Shown: positions 40,402 to 50,901 of the stretch, piece by piece
How the letters are laid out: every line of letters begins with the position of its first letter
Position numbering within the stretch: position 1 is the stretch's first letter
Assembly: GCA_026315105.1 (NCBI GenBank)
Contig: JAOYRU010002298.1
Location: 434,001 to 498,000 of the forward strand
Reading direction: 5' to 3'
Length of the DNA stretch: 64,000 bases
DNA from: Locusta migratoria
Taxonomy: Eukaryota > Arthropoda > Insecta > Orthoptera > Acrididae
Position numbers and translations under genes: made by a program
The notes under the pieces: generated by a model
The model's database searches: none
What the model was told of the DNA's origin: nothing
Seen by the model: the letters and a program-made list of their open reading frames with translations, nothing else

Positions 40402-40417
40402 CACTGTCACCACAGTG
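40402..40417. repeat. Short inverted repeat at the right edge of the 18-bp array
   Basis: CACTGT (40402-40407) and ACAGTG (40412-40417) are perfect inverted arms around CACC. The left arm belongs to the last recognisable monomer and the right arm to the flank, so this marks the array boundary. Six-base arms may be coincidental. Confidence 0.5.
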
Positions 40418-41489
40418 AAAAGACGAGTGATTTCGCGAGGGCTGTACACCGCCCTGGATCGCCAAACTGACTAGTTTCGTGTGCTGTTCGTACGGATGTT
40501 TGAACGAAAACGCGTGGGAAACGGGTTGATGATTCGTCACTTCGAAGGCGAGCATAGCTAAATAACTGTCGTGATTAGTTTTTTTGTAACTTGGTGTAAA
40601 CATTGCCTTTGAACTGCGTCTATGGCTGATCACGTTAGATGAATTCACATGCGGCAACCAGACTTGTAGAGTGCGTGTTTAATGACAATTAATGTAACAA
40701 ACTTTTATTTGAACTCAAACTTTTATTTGTAACCATCGATCGTGCTCGCTTTTGGTAAAGTCGAGCAATGGACAGTTTTATTACAGGTAGCTGGCAGTAA
40801 AGTGGGCACGGAGCCTGCGGGATATAGAATAGCAGCTTCTCCATCGCTTTCCGGCTGTTCATGGACATACTTCGCTGACTCCTGTGACCGACTAGAGGTA
40901 GGTGGAATTCACGCACAATTAGGGACCTCTTAGAAACCACTCTGCCAACCCACATACCGTGCAGACTGTGGAAACAATTACAACAGATTAGCGGAACAAA
41001 TACGAGAGTCCCGACCTAAACCCACCCTGCCATCCCACAAATTGTTTACTTTTTAACACGCCCCTCTTTTTTGTCAACATTTACATCCTATGCGGCACTT
41101 AATACCTGTCACTGACTAATCATCATTTATAAAGCTTAAATACAAGTCTAAATTCTCGTTAGATAAGACTTTATATCTTTAGTTCGCACTTTTAATGTCT
41201 GTCTCTCTGAAAAGGCTACCAAATGGGAACTTCTTTCGTCATGAAGAAAATTCCCTTAGAGGATGAATGAAGTTGTTTTTGTTTCTTGTAACTATGAGCC
41301 GAAAACAAACCACCAATCACGTCTGTTGGTTTTAAGAATAGATAAATAAGTAAATGACATAGCTTTTAATTTTAAAATCTCGCAAGTTACTGTTCGCAAG
41401 GTGTAGTCTAGAACCAGATTTAAAATCGCAGCCGCTGGTCTTCGTGAGGAACCTGTAATGTCCCCTGACTGTTACTTTACTTCAATTAT
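40409..41489. other. Non-repetitive flank, no gene recognised
   Basis: The sequence leaves the 18-bp pattern abruptly and shows no tandem structure. A small stem AGGGC-GCCCT (about 40439-40456) is present. Open frames are short (at most about 90 codons outside the array). A minus-strand frame starts at 40657 and runs about 90 codons through this flank before entering the array; it has no recognisable domain. From about 40930 the DNA is AT-rich with many stops on both strands. Confidence 0.7.
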
Positions 41490-41509
41490 TTTATGGTCAG
41501 CTATATACG

Positions 41510-41935
41510 GTGCTTCCTGTCCACCAGCAAAGCCACATTTTGGAGTGTGTATGTATTATCTTGCATTTAGCGTACGTAAGCGTAGCGTGGCGCCTCTGGT
41601 GTGAAAAGGCGCCAACTGCGATCCCGGTTACGGAGGACGTAGTGCGGCCGTTCACCGACAGATGGCAGCACGTCACTCGCGGAAGCGACGCGTCGAACGA
41701 ATGAGTGGCAATCCAAACAGTAATTTCTTTGCGGACTGACATAAAAAGCCAGCGGCTCTTTTATTTAATAATAGGCGCGGGTATTGTTATAGTTTTCCGT
41801 AGACAACTGTTGCTGTAGAATAGAGGAATGTTAAAAGTAAAAGTAATAATTTCGCTGTCTCTCTGGGCGGAAGAAGGAACGGCCTGTTAATGTTGACATT
41901 GATAGTGACACAGATAATAGCCTACCGCAGTATGT
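41510..41935 (+). repeat. Duplicated 0.43-kb segment, copy 1
   Basis: This is highly similar to 43000-43425, including GTGGCGCCTCTGGTGTGAAA, TGCGGCCGTTCACCGACAG, CAGCGGCTCTTTTATTT and GAAGGAACGGCCTGTTAATG. The offset is 1500 bp over the core, with a 10-bp length difference near 41580 versus 43070. A third, shorter piece (CACCAACAAAGCCAGATTTC and onward) lies near 42600-42660. Confidence 0.88.
41655..41669 (+). promoter_or_regulatory. CTCF-like core motif, copy 1
   Basis: CCGACAGATGGCAGC fits the published CTCF core (NCA-NNA-G(A/G)(G/T)-GGC-(A/G)(C/G)(T/C)) with one mismatch (G for A at position 3). It is preserved in the duplicate at 43155-43169. One 15-bp match in 64 kb is weak evidence of binding. 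Confidence 0.25.
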
Positions 41936-42078
41936 TGTGTTTTGCGAATTTTATAATATTTAAGACGAGTAGAAAATGACGCTACATCACTCTCTTCGCT
42001 TCATTTCTACATTATTTTTTACAGCAGTATCAATTACGACATAGGCGGAACCTAAAAGTAACCACCGACCAACCAGCA

Positions 42079-42085
42079 TATAAAA
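42079..42085 (+). promoter_or_regulatory. Conserved TATA-box-like element, copy A
   Basis: TATAAAA sits in CCAGCATATAAAACA and is kept at the matching place in copy D (56836-56842) although the two copies differ at many surrounding bases. A downstream TCAGAC (42089; 56850) could act as an initiator. Whether it drives transcription is unknown, and no transcript start or coding frame follows. Confidence 0.3.
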
Positions 42086-42439
42086 CAATCAGACATGTAA
42101 ACATTCTTCACATAGCGACTTGATGTTTCTGGTTCTCGCTTTGAAGATCTGAAAGATGCTACAGATTGGGAGCTTCGTGTTTCGCTCCATTAAAAAATTT
42201 ACTTCCGCATTGCTCGTACTTGTTTAAAATTAACTTCTATTGTCGGGCGAAGTGAACACATTCCAAAAGAGTAATTTATTTATTTTACTTTTTCGCAGAA
42301 TGGAGGAGGATCGTCAAATGTAAAAATAATACCTCGATTGTTGCACTGGGTCGAAGAAGGAACATAATGTTAACTTTAACGTTCTCTGTGGCGTAGATGA
42401 TATCAAACGTAATTTATCACTCGAGCATACTGCTCCAAA

Positions 42440-43040
42440 ATTCTTAAATTTCTTAAATAAACTGGCCCCTAGCAATATGCAAAGTTTTGAAAGACTTTCG
42501 AGGAAAAAAAAAAAAGAATTGGCACTGCCTTTGGGATGCGTCCTAACCCTTAATTACGTACGCCATCAGTATAAGGCATTGGTCTTTATGCTTCGTGCTC
42601 ACCAACAAAGCCAGATTTCGAAGTGTTTATGTATTATCTTTCATTTAGCATACGCAACCGATACCTACAATGCAGTGCAGGGTCGCTTAAAATGCAATAA
42701 AGGAAAAAAATTAAAAATTAAAAAGAAATTTTTTGGCTATACAAGTCGGATGACCTCGGTGTATGCCAGTATGAATGAAAAATTGAAACATAACCTACGT
42801 GATTATATGGGTCTATGAACACCGGAATTTCTGAACAGGCAAATTTCTGAAATAAGCTGGCCGCTAGCAGTATCCAAAGTCTTGAAACACTTTCTAGAAA
42901 ATAAATAAAAAATTTAAAAAAAGGTAAAATAAAGTATTAAAAATTGTTTCTGCCTTTGGGATGTGTCCTAACCCTTAATTACGTAAGACATTGTTCTTTA
43001 TGCTTCGTGCCCACCAACAAAGCCAGATTTCCAAGTTTTC
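42440..43040 (+). repeat. Local tandem duplication, about 390-bp offset
   Basis: 42460-42625 (ACTGGCCCCTAGCAATATGC ... GCCTTTGGGATGCGTCCTAA ... CACCAACAAAGCCAG) recurs at 42855-43027 as a diverged copy with CTGGCCGCTAGCAGTATCC and GCCTTTGGGATGTGTCCTAA. An A-rich tract (42503-42514, and A/T-rich 42900-42940) separates the conserved halves in each. Confidence 0.82.
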
Positions 43041-43425
43041 ATGTATTATCTTTCATTCGGCGTACGTAAGCAATGCCGACAGTCCTGTGGCGCCTCTGGT
43101 GTGAAAAGTCGCCAACTGCGCTCCCAGTTACGGAGAACGTAGTGCGGCCGTTCACCGACAGATGGCAGCACGTCACTCGCGGAAGCGGCGCGTCGATCGA
43201 ATGAGTGGCAATCGAAACAGTAATTTCTCTGTGGACCGACCTAAACAGTCAGCGGCTCTTTTATTTAATAATAGGCGCGGGTATTGTTATAGTTTTTCTT
43301 AGATAACTGTTGCTGTAGAATGGAAGAATGTTAAAAGTAAAAATAATTATTTCGCTGTCTCTCTGGGCGGAAGAAGGAACGGCCTGTTAATGTTGACATT
43401 GACAGTGGCACAGGTAATAGTAAAC
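43000..43425 (+). repeat. Duplicated 0.43-kb segment, copy 2
   Basis: This is the partner of 41510-41935. Differences are scattered substitutions (for example GATCGAATG versus GAACGAATG, and TCTGTGGACC versus TTTGCGGACT). Confidence 0.88.
43155..43169 (+). promoter_or_regulatory. CTCF-like core motif, copy 2
   Basis: This is identical to the motif at 41655-41669 within the duplicated segment. The flank ACGTCACTCGCGGAAGCG is also kept, with one change further on. Confidence 0.25.
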
Positions 43426-46400
43426 GTAATTTATTTCTCGCGCATGACACCGTATATTGTGCTTTTAAACATTTCACTTCTGCTTCGTCATTTGACCACC
43501 ATTCTCTTCCTTAATATGAAAAGTTGTTACATCTTGCGCACTCACCAAGTGCGAGAGAATTTTCCGGCCCATGTTGTGACGAGAGCGAACTACTCAGTGG
43601 GCCGAAGTGTGATTCGTGGCGCCTGTCCAGAGTTTTCCAAAACAGAACAGACGTCGCGCTGTCTTCGTTTTCGCGGCCGGCTGTAGCGTCTCCATATTTG
43701 CCGCATTTCCATTGAACTGGTTTTTCCATTCGGCTGCGCTTCTGCTGCTCTCGAGCCAAGTGCAGAGAGGCGCTGGACAGCTTTCTGTTAAACTGTAGCC
43801 GTCTACGAACGAAATTTCGCAACTTCGTGTTGTCAGGAAGTGAAACTATTTGGCACATTGCGTTCGGTTTCCGGATAGAACCGAAACAGGTGGTACTGTA
43901 AACTTTGTTATCAATCGTTCTGTTCGTTGGATTAAGAGAAATCCGGAAAATAAATGCATTCTTTTTCTCCACACGTCGTGCATCGCTGGGAAGAAATTGT
44001 TGCTGGGCGTGAAAGAATAGGTCGACATAAACGCTGGTATCACACTAAATGCCAGGCACCCACTAGTCGCTAATAATACCGTGCAATGCGTGGCTCGATG
44101 ATTTGTGAATCGCTACAGCCACACTAGCTTTTTGTGCCTAAGGCGGTCGTACAGAATCGTTTGTTATTGACACAATAGTCGCGAATCTCACGTACAGGAT
44201 TAAGAATGTAGTTTCGACTCAGTTGGAGTTTTCGGGGAAATGTCGAGTATTCAGAACGTTACTTAGTCGTGTGATCGCCAGTTTTGTACTCATAACGTCG
44301 GTAATGGAAGTGAGAAACGGTTTCCCGTACAGAACAAACTACAAAATTTTGGATGCAAACAATGAAAAATTTTTCCCTGTGTAGGATACACGAATAACTA
44401 AAGATAAGTTTTTAGTATCGTCACAATTACGTAATTCGCAAGACATAATTTTCACCTTGTTGACAATGACAGTCCGTAGTGTGTAGGAGTGACAATGAAA
44501 TCGCTATTACTGTTTCCTGTTTCACATGAAAACGTGCGCAATTACCGAAGCCCTGTGGCAGGAAACGACAGTTTATTTATTCGCAGATTCCCTTCGATAG
44601 AAGACATCGATTCACGACATTACTTGGCCAAGAAATGATAACAATAGGTGTTCTCTGTTAGTTAGCGCCCGGAAAGCTGAATGCAGTGTTAAAAATAACG
44701 TGCTCATTATTGACAATATTGAGTTTCCGCGTGGCTGTTTCCTGTACTGATCGTGACTGGCAACAATTTACGAAATATGTGTCGAGGACTTTTGAATACG
44801 CCAGAGTCGTGATGGACGTTTACACTGGAGTAAAAATGTACTTTACGTAGACAGCAGTGATTTCAGAATTATATCAAATTTTGTTTTTTCTTCGTGTATG
44901 AGTGACAGATGCTCGCTTTGCACAGGTCTTTTAGTCGCATCAAGTGTTGTGCCGACCACTGACAGTGGCGGACATTATTACTGAGCAAGTCGCCAGTAAG
45001 CAATCGCATTGTCTGATTCTCAGTAGCTGCAACAGTAGGTATTACACTACAGGTACCGCTAACGATCGGGACGATATCTATAGGGTTACCAAATTTGAAC
45101 TCGAGTTAGAACGCTGTCTTGTGCGTCCGATTCCAGGAACAACGTAGGTGTCAATTTTATTTTTAACTGACCAGCCACCTAGACAGCTAACTTGGCCAAC
45201 TTAACACATCGTCATTACACATGTCCTCACTTCAGTTGTTTCCGATTAGACTGCAAGAGGCACACCGACGATGAAAACGCGGGGACAATTATTAAGTGCC
45301 GCCAAAGCGACTGTATTCTTGTGGCGCTGCATTCGAATAGCAAACCGAGATTCGGACGAAGCGGTACGTCGTAATTTTCGCGACCATTTTACTGCCATCG
45401 TGCTGCTACACGAGGTGTCGACGTCTGTGTCACTGTTTCCCCAGGCTGAAATAATTCGGCGATTTCCTGGGCATTGTCCCAACGGAAGAACAACAGCCGC
45501 TGCAGCGATAAAAGGCATTGTTGTAGACGCGCATTCTTCTATCTGTGGCGTCTCATATAGAAGAAAATGTGACACACGACTGATGGACGCTATTCTTTGA
45601 TTACCACAACACCCACGACTTTTTCCCAGAGTTTATTATTTAATTCTGTCTAAAAATAGCCGTTGCAGTTATTTACCGAACAGCATACAGGGATCAGACA
45701 TAGTTTAAGGCACGGAGCTGGAAGCACACTCAGTACGAAGGCGAATCTAACTCGAGTGTCGTACTGCGTGGCTGCAATTTTGGCGGCATTAACGCTATTC
45801 GAGCATTTTAAGAAACTTGATTCGGCGAAACCGTCTGCAGTTTTCTTTCGAGGGGGAACAAAATAATTCATAATTCTGCAATGTTGCCACCGACTGTTAC
45901 TGGGGATGGGCCCGCAATTAGCATTGCTTGTTTTCGTCTTTACAACTGAATAATGGCGAAAGCAGTAACGGAAGCTGTGTGGAACAAAACGGAATCTTTT
46001 TACTGTCAATATTTGGTTCCCACGACAAACAGAGTCTCTTAAATATGAGGCAAAAAACTGTGAACACGCGGAAACAAGTGTGTATTTACGCCACCAGTGT
46101 GACGGTAAACAACAAGGCTGTTCACACTCTCCTTTAAACGCGACTTTCACGTTTGACTGTTGCACACAATTCTGTCAACATTCTCCCAACCGCGAGGATA
46201 GGCTTTTGTACAGACTGTACCGCACATTTATCACGAGAGCATACTTCACACCTGAAATATCTTTAAAGGGAAATACTTCGAGTAAAGGATAGGGCAGCCG
46301 CTACTTCTCGAAATGATACACAACAAAAGATACGGAAATCCAGCAAATCGCCTATTTAAAGCGGCAAATACGTTTTATGTATTCCGCTAACGCTGTGACT

Positions 46401-46927
46401 TATACGGTCTGTCTCGGAAGCTAAATTTATTACTTTATTATTCTATAATTCGTCTTCCTGACATGCACCAGCAATTCAAAATACGGGGCGAAATCTCCTC
46501 TCGGCCCAGACGTCCGTTGCAACTGTCTAACGACTTCCTCGCGACGCCATTCTTGCGCCAGAAGCTCTCTGTATTATTGCCGCTCTAAATATGAGTAACG
46601 GAAACTATGTGTTTTGTTCCATTAAAAAAAATAGACAAATAAATAAAATACTTCCACCCTCCCTCCCAGTTGCTTAACATTAACGTCTGCTTTGTAAAGA
46701 AGTACATCGCAATCAAAAAGAGTAATATTTTTGTTTAATAATAGGTCGGAGTATTGTTATTCGTTTTCGTAGATAACTTGGTGTAGAATGGAGGAGGAAC
46801 GTTAAATGTAAAAATAATGCTTTCATTGTCACTCTGGGTCGAAGAAGCAACGTATTGTTCACTTTCACGTTGACTGCTGCGTACATTATATGAAACTTAA
46901 TTAATCATTCGAGCATACTGCCGCAAA

Positions 46928-47101
46928 ATGTGCTTTACGAAAAACCGATTTACAAAATTCTGCCCTGCCTCGGCATTAATTGGCCTAACTTTTCCTTCCT
47001 TTATCTCAAATGACGTTACATGTTGTCCAATGGTGAAGCAGGAATGTCTCGACCATTCTTGTGAAACGAGAGATCTCGAGCTAAATAACTGCAGGATCTA
47101 A
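46928..47101 (+). other. Small open frame conserved among repeat copies (B)
   Basis: A 57-codon frame begins M-C-F-T-K-N-R-F-T-K and contains F-I-S-N-D-V-T-C-C. The same frame is open at 53284-53544 (C), 57208-57393 (D) and 60475-60648 (E, open upstream to 60367). In the partial copy at about 58849 the start is ACG and an early stop follows. Stop positions differ between copies. This may be a chance frame in a young repeat or a relic of a lost gene. No domain is recognised. Confidence 0.3.
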
Positions 47102-47363
47102 CGAAAAATTTCAAATTTCCTGCAGGTATTGAAAACGGATTTTTCATAGTGCTCAACAGAGCGATTGGTGCAGTTCAGAGACGACAGAATGCTAATATTT
47201 AGTCACTGCAAAAGTTTTGTCAATAACCAACATTTGTTGCATAGTATACTATTTGAAACAGCCTTGGTGCTTCCGCTACAGATGTCACACAGCATAAACG
47301 CTAGTTCTGTTTAAAAATCGGACATTACAGACGCTATTTCGTACACATTAATTAACCTTATCA

Positions 47364-47462
47364 GCCGGCCGCTTTGGCCGAGCGGTCTGCGGCGCGGTCG
47401 GGGGTTCGAATCCTCCCTCGGACGTGGATGTTTGTGTTGCCTTAGCGTAAGTTGAACACGTT
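47364..47462 (+). mobile_element. tRNA-derived SINE, internally deleted (copy B)
   Basis: The Pol III A box TGGCCGAGCGG is at 47375-47385 and the B box GGTTCGAATCC at 47403-47413. It is flanked by a 16-bp target-site duplication TTAATTAACC(T/A)TATCA (47348-47363 and 47463-47478, one mismatch). Compared with the copy at 53702 it lacks about 27 bp between the boxes and most of the 3' body after GCGTAAGTT. The second loss is shared with the copy at 60912. The head resembles Leu/Ser-type tRNA; it is not a functional tRNA gene. Confidence 0.88.
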
Positions 47463-47802
47463 TTAATTAACCATATCACACGTATTGCGAAGTAATTCTC
47501 TGTGAAACAATGTACTACTTTCGAAACAGATATTTCGTACACATTAATTAACCATATCAGACGTATTGCGAAGTAAATCTCCGGGAAACACGTGAACTTT
47601 CTTCGAAACATATTTCGTCTGCTAATCCAGCGGAAATGGTAATCTAAGTGAGTCACAGTCCAACAAAAACAGGAGTTCATCGAGTAATTGTTAATTCTTG
47701 CGTTTGTTAGCAGGAGGAATCCACGATACAAAGTTTGAAACTGTTTCTTACAATTTCAGCTGGGCATGTCGGAAGTACGATAAAATATTCAGGTTTTTTT
47801 TT

Positions 47803-50245
47803 TCTACTGCATTTTCAATTAATCGATTTTTTATCCGACTCTGTTTCTCCTCCCCTCAAGCAAACTTTAGAGAGGAGATCGATAGATTTCCGTTAATCTG
47901 TAGCCAGCTACAAATGGAATTTCGAAACCTCCTATTGTCACCAAGTAAAAGCATTTCTCACAAATCAGTATTCGAGGCTGCGTAGAAGCACATGCCGGAA
48001 TATTTATTAACAGAGTTCCTTCCAAAGGAGAAATCGATTCACGAGATTACGTATCGATAAGTTAGTGTTATCTTTTTTAAGTTAACGACCTAAAAGATAA
48101 ATGTGGCGTAGTAGTTTTGTCACTATTAAGTTACCAGATTACTGTGTTTCTGTATTGTTGGATTTTATTCCCAACTGCTAACAGTTTAAAAAATTCCGTC
48201 ACAGTATTTTTCTACTGCATTTTCAATTAATCGATTTTTTATCCGACTCTGCTTCTCCTCCCCTCAAGCAAACTTTAGAGAGGAGATCGATATATTTCCA
48301 TTAATCTGTAGCCCGCTACAAATGGAATTACGAAACCTCCTGTTGTCACCAAGTAAAAGCATTTCTCACAAATCAGTATTCGAAGCTGTGTAGAAGCACA
48401 TGCCCGAATATTTATTAACAGAGTTCCTTCCAAAGGAGAAATCGATTCACCAGATTACGTATCGATAAGTTAGTGTTATCTTTTTTAAGTTAACGACCTA
48501 AAAGATAAATGTGGCGTAGTAGTTTTGTCACTATTAAGTTACCAGATTACTGTGTTTCTGTATTGTTGGATTTTATTCCCAACTGCTAACAGTTTAAAAA
48601 ATTCCGTCACAGTATTTTTCTACTGCATTTTCAATTAATCGATTTTTTATCCGACTCTGTTTCTCCTCCCCTCAAGCAAACTTTAGAGAGGAGATCGATA
48701 TATTTCCATTAATCTGTAGCCCGCTACAAATGGAATTTCGAAACCTCCTGTTGTCACCAAGTAAAAGCATTTCTCACAAATCAGTATTCGAAGCAGTGTA
48801 GAAGCACATGCCCGAATATTTATTAACAGAGTTCCTTCCAAAGGAGAAATCGATTCACGAGATTACGTATCGATAAGTTAGTGTTATCTTTTTTAAGTTA
48901 ACGACCTAAAAGATAAATGTGGCGTAGTAGTTTTGTCACTATTAAGTTACCAGATTACTGTGTTTCTGTATTGTTGGATTTTATTCCCAACTGCTAACAG
49001 TTTAAAAAATTCCGTCACAGTATTTTTCTACTGCATTTTCAATTAATCGATTTTTTATCCGACTCTGCTTCTCCTCCCCTCAAGCAAACTTTAGAGAGGA
49101 GATCGATATATTTCCATTAATCTGTAGCCCGCTACAAATGGAATTTCGAAACCTCCTGTTGTCACCAAGTAAAAGCATTTCTCACAAATCAGTATTCGAA
49201 GCTGTGTAGAAGCACATGCCCGAATATTTATTAACAGAGTTCCTTCCAAAGGAGAAATCGATTCACGAGATTACGTATCGATAAGTTAGTGTTATCTTTT
49301 TTAAGTTAACGACCTAAAAGATAAATGTGGCGTAGTAGTTTTGTCACTATTAAGTTACCAGATTACTGTGTTTCTGTATTGTTGGATTTTATTCCCAACT
49401 GCTAACAGTTTAAAAAATTCCGTCACAGTATTTTTCTACTGCATTTTCAATTAATCGATTTTTTATCCGACTCTGCTTCTCCTCCCCTCAAGCAAACTTT
49501 AGAGAGGAGATCGATATATTTCCATTAATCTGTAGCCCGCTACAAATGGAATTTCGAATCCTCCTGTTGTCACCAAGTAAAAGCATTTCTCACAAATCAG
49601 TATTCGAAGCTGTGTAGAAGCACATGCCCGAATATTTATTAACAGAGTTCCTTCCAAAGGAGAAATCGATTCACTAGATTACGTATCGATAAGTTAGTGT
49701 TATCTTTTTTAAGTTAACGACCTAAAAGATAAATGTGGCGTAGTAGTTTTGTCACTATTAAGTTACCAGATTACTGTGTTTCTGTATTGTTGAATTTTAT
49801 TCCCAACTGCTAACAGTTTAAAAAATTCCGTCACAGTATTTTTCTACTGCATTTTCAATTAATCGATTTTTTATCCGACTCTGTTTCTCCTCCCCTCAAG
49901 CAAACTTTAGAGAGGAGATCGATATATTTCCATTAATCTGTAGCCCGCTAGAAATGGAATTTCGAAACCTCCTGTTGTCACCAAGTAAAAGCATTTCTCA
50001 CAAATCAGTATTCGAAGCTGTGTAGAAGCACATGCCCGAATATTTATTAACAGAGTTCCTTCCAAAGGAGAAATCGATTCACTAGATTACGTATCGATAA
50101 GTTAGTGTTATCTTTTTTAAGTTAACGACCTAAAAGATAAATGTGGCGTAGTAGTTTTGTCACTATTAAGTTGCCAGATTACTGTGTTTCTGTATTGTTG
50201 GATTTTATTCCCAACTGCTAACAGTTTAAAAAATTCCGTCACAGT
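47803..50245 (+). repeat. Six tandem copies of a 408-bp unit
   Basis: TCTACTGCATTTTCAATTAA starts at 47803, 48211, 48619, 49027, 49435 and 49843, exactly 408 bp apart each time. Copies differ by only a few substitutions and no indels are evident. The first unit (47803) is the most different (CCAGCTAC, CCTATTG, GAGGCTGCG). At 50246 the array passes into GTCATTTACACACTGCAA, which in copy D follows directly after a single diverged unit (58285), so the array grew inside a larger repeat. Relative to copies A, C and D the unit lacks a stretch after CATTTCTCA. Confidence 0.97.
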
Positions 50246-50705
50246 CATTTACACACTGCAATTTGTTATGGCGGAAAATGGAGAAAAACTTTAATTCACA
50301 GATAAAGTATTCTGATCGTTGTTTATTCTACACATGTGTGTTGACCTGTTTTGCCAAAGCTACTACACATTAATATGTAGAGAACGCGGTACATAATTCC
50401 GGATCCAAAGTATCAGAACATCGTGTTTCTTGCCTGTTAACGAGACAGGCCTCACTTAAAATTAGTTTCAGTGTTATCCCAGTTACCTACATCGCTAGCC
50501 ATCATTTTCACGTTGTTGACTACATTCGTGGTCAGTATGGCTGACTCTCAAATTGTTGTTTGACTTGAATGTGAATAATAGTTAATAGCAGTGTGGAAGA
50601 AAAGGAAAGTTTATTTATTCACACATTTCCTTCAAAAGGAGAAATCGGTCCACTAGATTACGTGTAGAAACCACCATAACAATAGGTCAGTGTTGTCTGT
50701 TAGTT

Positions 50706-50901
50706 CAAATTCAAATGTTTGCAAATCTAAGGGACTTAACTGCTGTGGTTATTCATTCCCTAGACTGCCAAACTGCTGTAACTAACTTATGGTAAGGGCA
50801 ACACACACACATATGTCTGAGGAAGGACTCGAACCTCCGACGGCGAACAACCGAGCACTCCGCAGAAAGGCGCCTTAGCGCGCTCTGCCACTCCACCGTG
50901 G
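50706..50901 (-). mobile_element. tRNA-derived SINE, reverse orientation (copy C)
   Basis: On the minus strand the B box is GGTTCGAGTCC (50825-50835 as GGACTCGAACC) and the A-box region is TGGCAGAGCGCG (about 50879-50890). Flanking 9-bp duplications CTGTTAGTT are at 50697-50705 and 50902-50910. The tail end contains TAAGTCCCTTAGATTTG. It belongs to a different sub-family from the forward SINEs here. Confidence 0.85.

Larger units (their letters stand above)
1286..40408 (+). repeat. 39-kb tandem array of an 18-bp satellite monomer
   Basis: The monomer is GAAACCACTGTCTTGTGC, repeated about 2,170 times in one orientation. The core GCGAAACCACTGTC is well conserved. The following bases vary: TTGTG, ATGTG, TCGTG, CTGTG, TTCTG. 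Other common variants are GAGACC, GAAGCC, GAATCC, GAAAACAC, CACCTG, CAACTG and GTACG. All six frames of the consensus are open: K-P-L-S-C-A, E-T-T-V-L-C and R-N-H-C-L-V forward; A-Q-D-S-G-F, H-K-T-V-V-S and T-R-Q-W-F-R reverse. This explains frames such as + 3773-8197 (1474 codons), minus 5764-9690 (1308) and minus 22515-26117 (1200). I read it as satellite DNA because peptide phase switches at indel monomers, both strands are equally open, and no promoter, splice pattern or non-repeat domain is visible. A very repetitive secreted or structural protein cannot be excluded without RNA data. Confidence 0.97.
41490..44569. repeat. Complex repeat copy A (diverged, rearranged)
   Basis: This is the most diverged member of a repeat family that continues to 61215. 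Shared pieces include GTAGCCGTCTACGAACG-type sequence (43793; compare 47898, 54338, 57970), the stretch ending GAATGGAGGAGGA (42300; compare 46789, 53141, 57078, 60332) and the GTTAGCGCCCGGAAAG region that begins copy B. It carries three partial copies of the GAATGG(A)AGGA segment (about 41816, 42299, 43320) and an unshared GC-richer stretch at about 43540-43790. No protein is recognisable. Confidence 0.65.
44570..50245. repeat. Complex repeat copy B, with internal 408-bp expansion
   Basis: This is the fullest copy. Segments in order: (a) about 44570-45130; (b) 45200-45660, containing TACACGAGGTGTCGA; (c) 45660-46370, containing GTTACTGGGGATG; (d) 46370-46700, containing GACGCCATTCTTGCG; (e) 46720-47345; a SINE; (f) 47500-47800; then (g), the 408-bp array. 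The order a-b-c-d-e-f-g is followed wholly or partly in copies C, D and E. At the SINE-free TSD site the a segment reads CTGTTAGTTAGCGCCCGG, an unoccupied version of the site filled in C and D. Short open frames (109 codons on + at 45271, 171 on minus at 45650) match no family I know. Confidence 0.75.

Noticed and set aside
1286..40408. CRISPR-like array
   Set aside because: Monomers are contiguous with no unique spacers, and the host is a eukaryote.
1286..40408. Six-finger zinc-finger target array (18 bp = 6 x 3 bp)
   Set aside because: The length match is numerology. Monomers of 11, 17 and 19 bp are tolerated, and no candidate binding protein is in the window.
43511..43972. 153-codon minus frame as a gene
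   Set aside because: It spans the junction between unshared sequence and repeat segment g, has no homologous frame in other copies and no recognisable domain.
45271..45600. 109-codon + frame as a gene
   Set aside because: The homologous segments in copies C (51540-51890) and D (55740-56030) are interrupted in this frame, and no domain is recognised.
47364..47462. Functional tRNA gene
   Set aside because: The A and B boxes are intact but the sequence has SINE-type target-site duplications and body sequence, and does not fold into a complete cloverleaf by eye.
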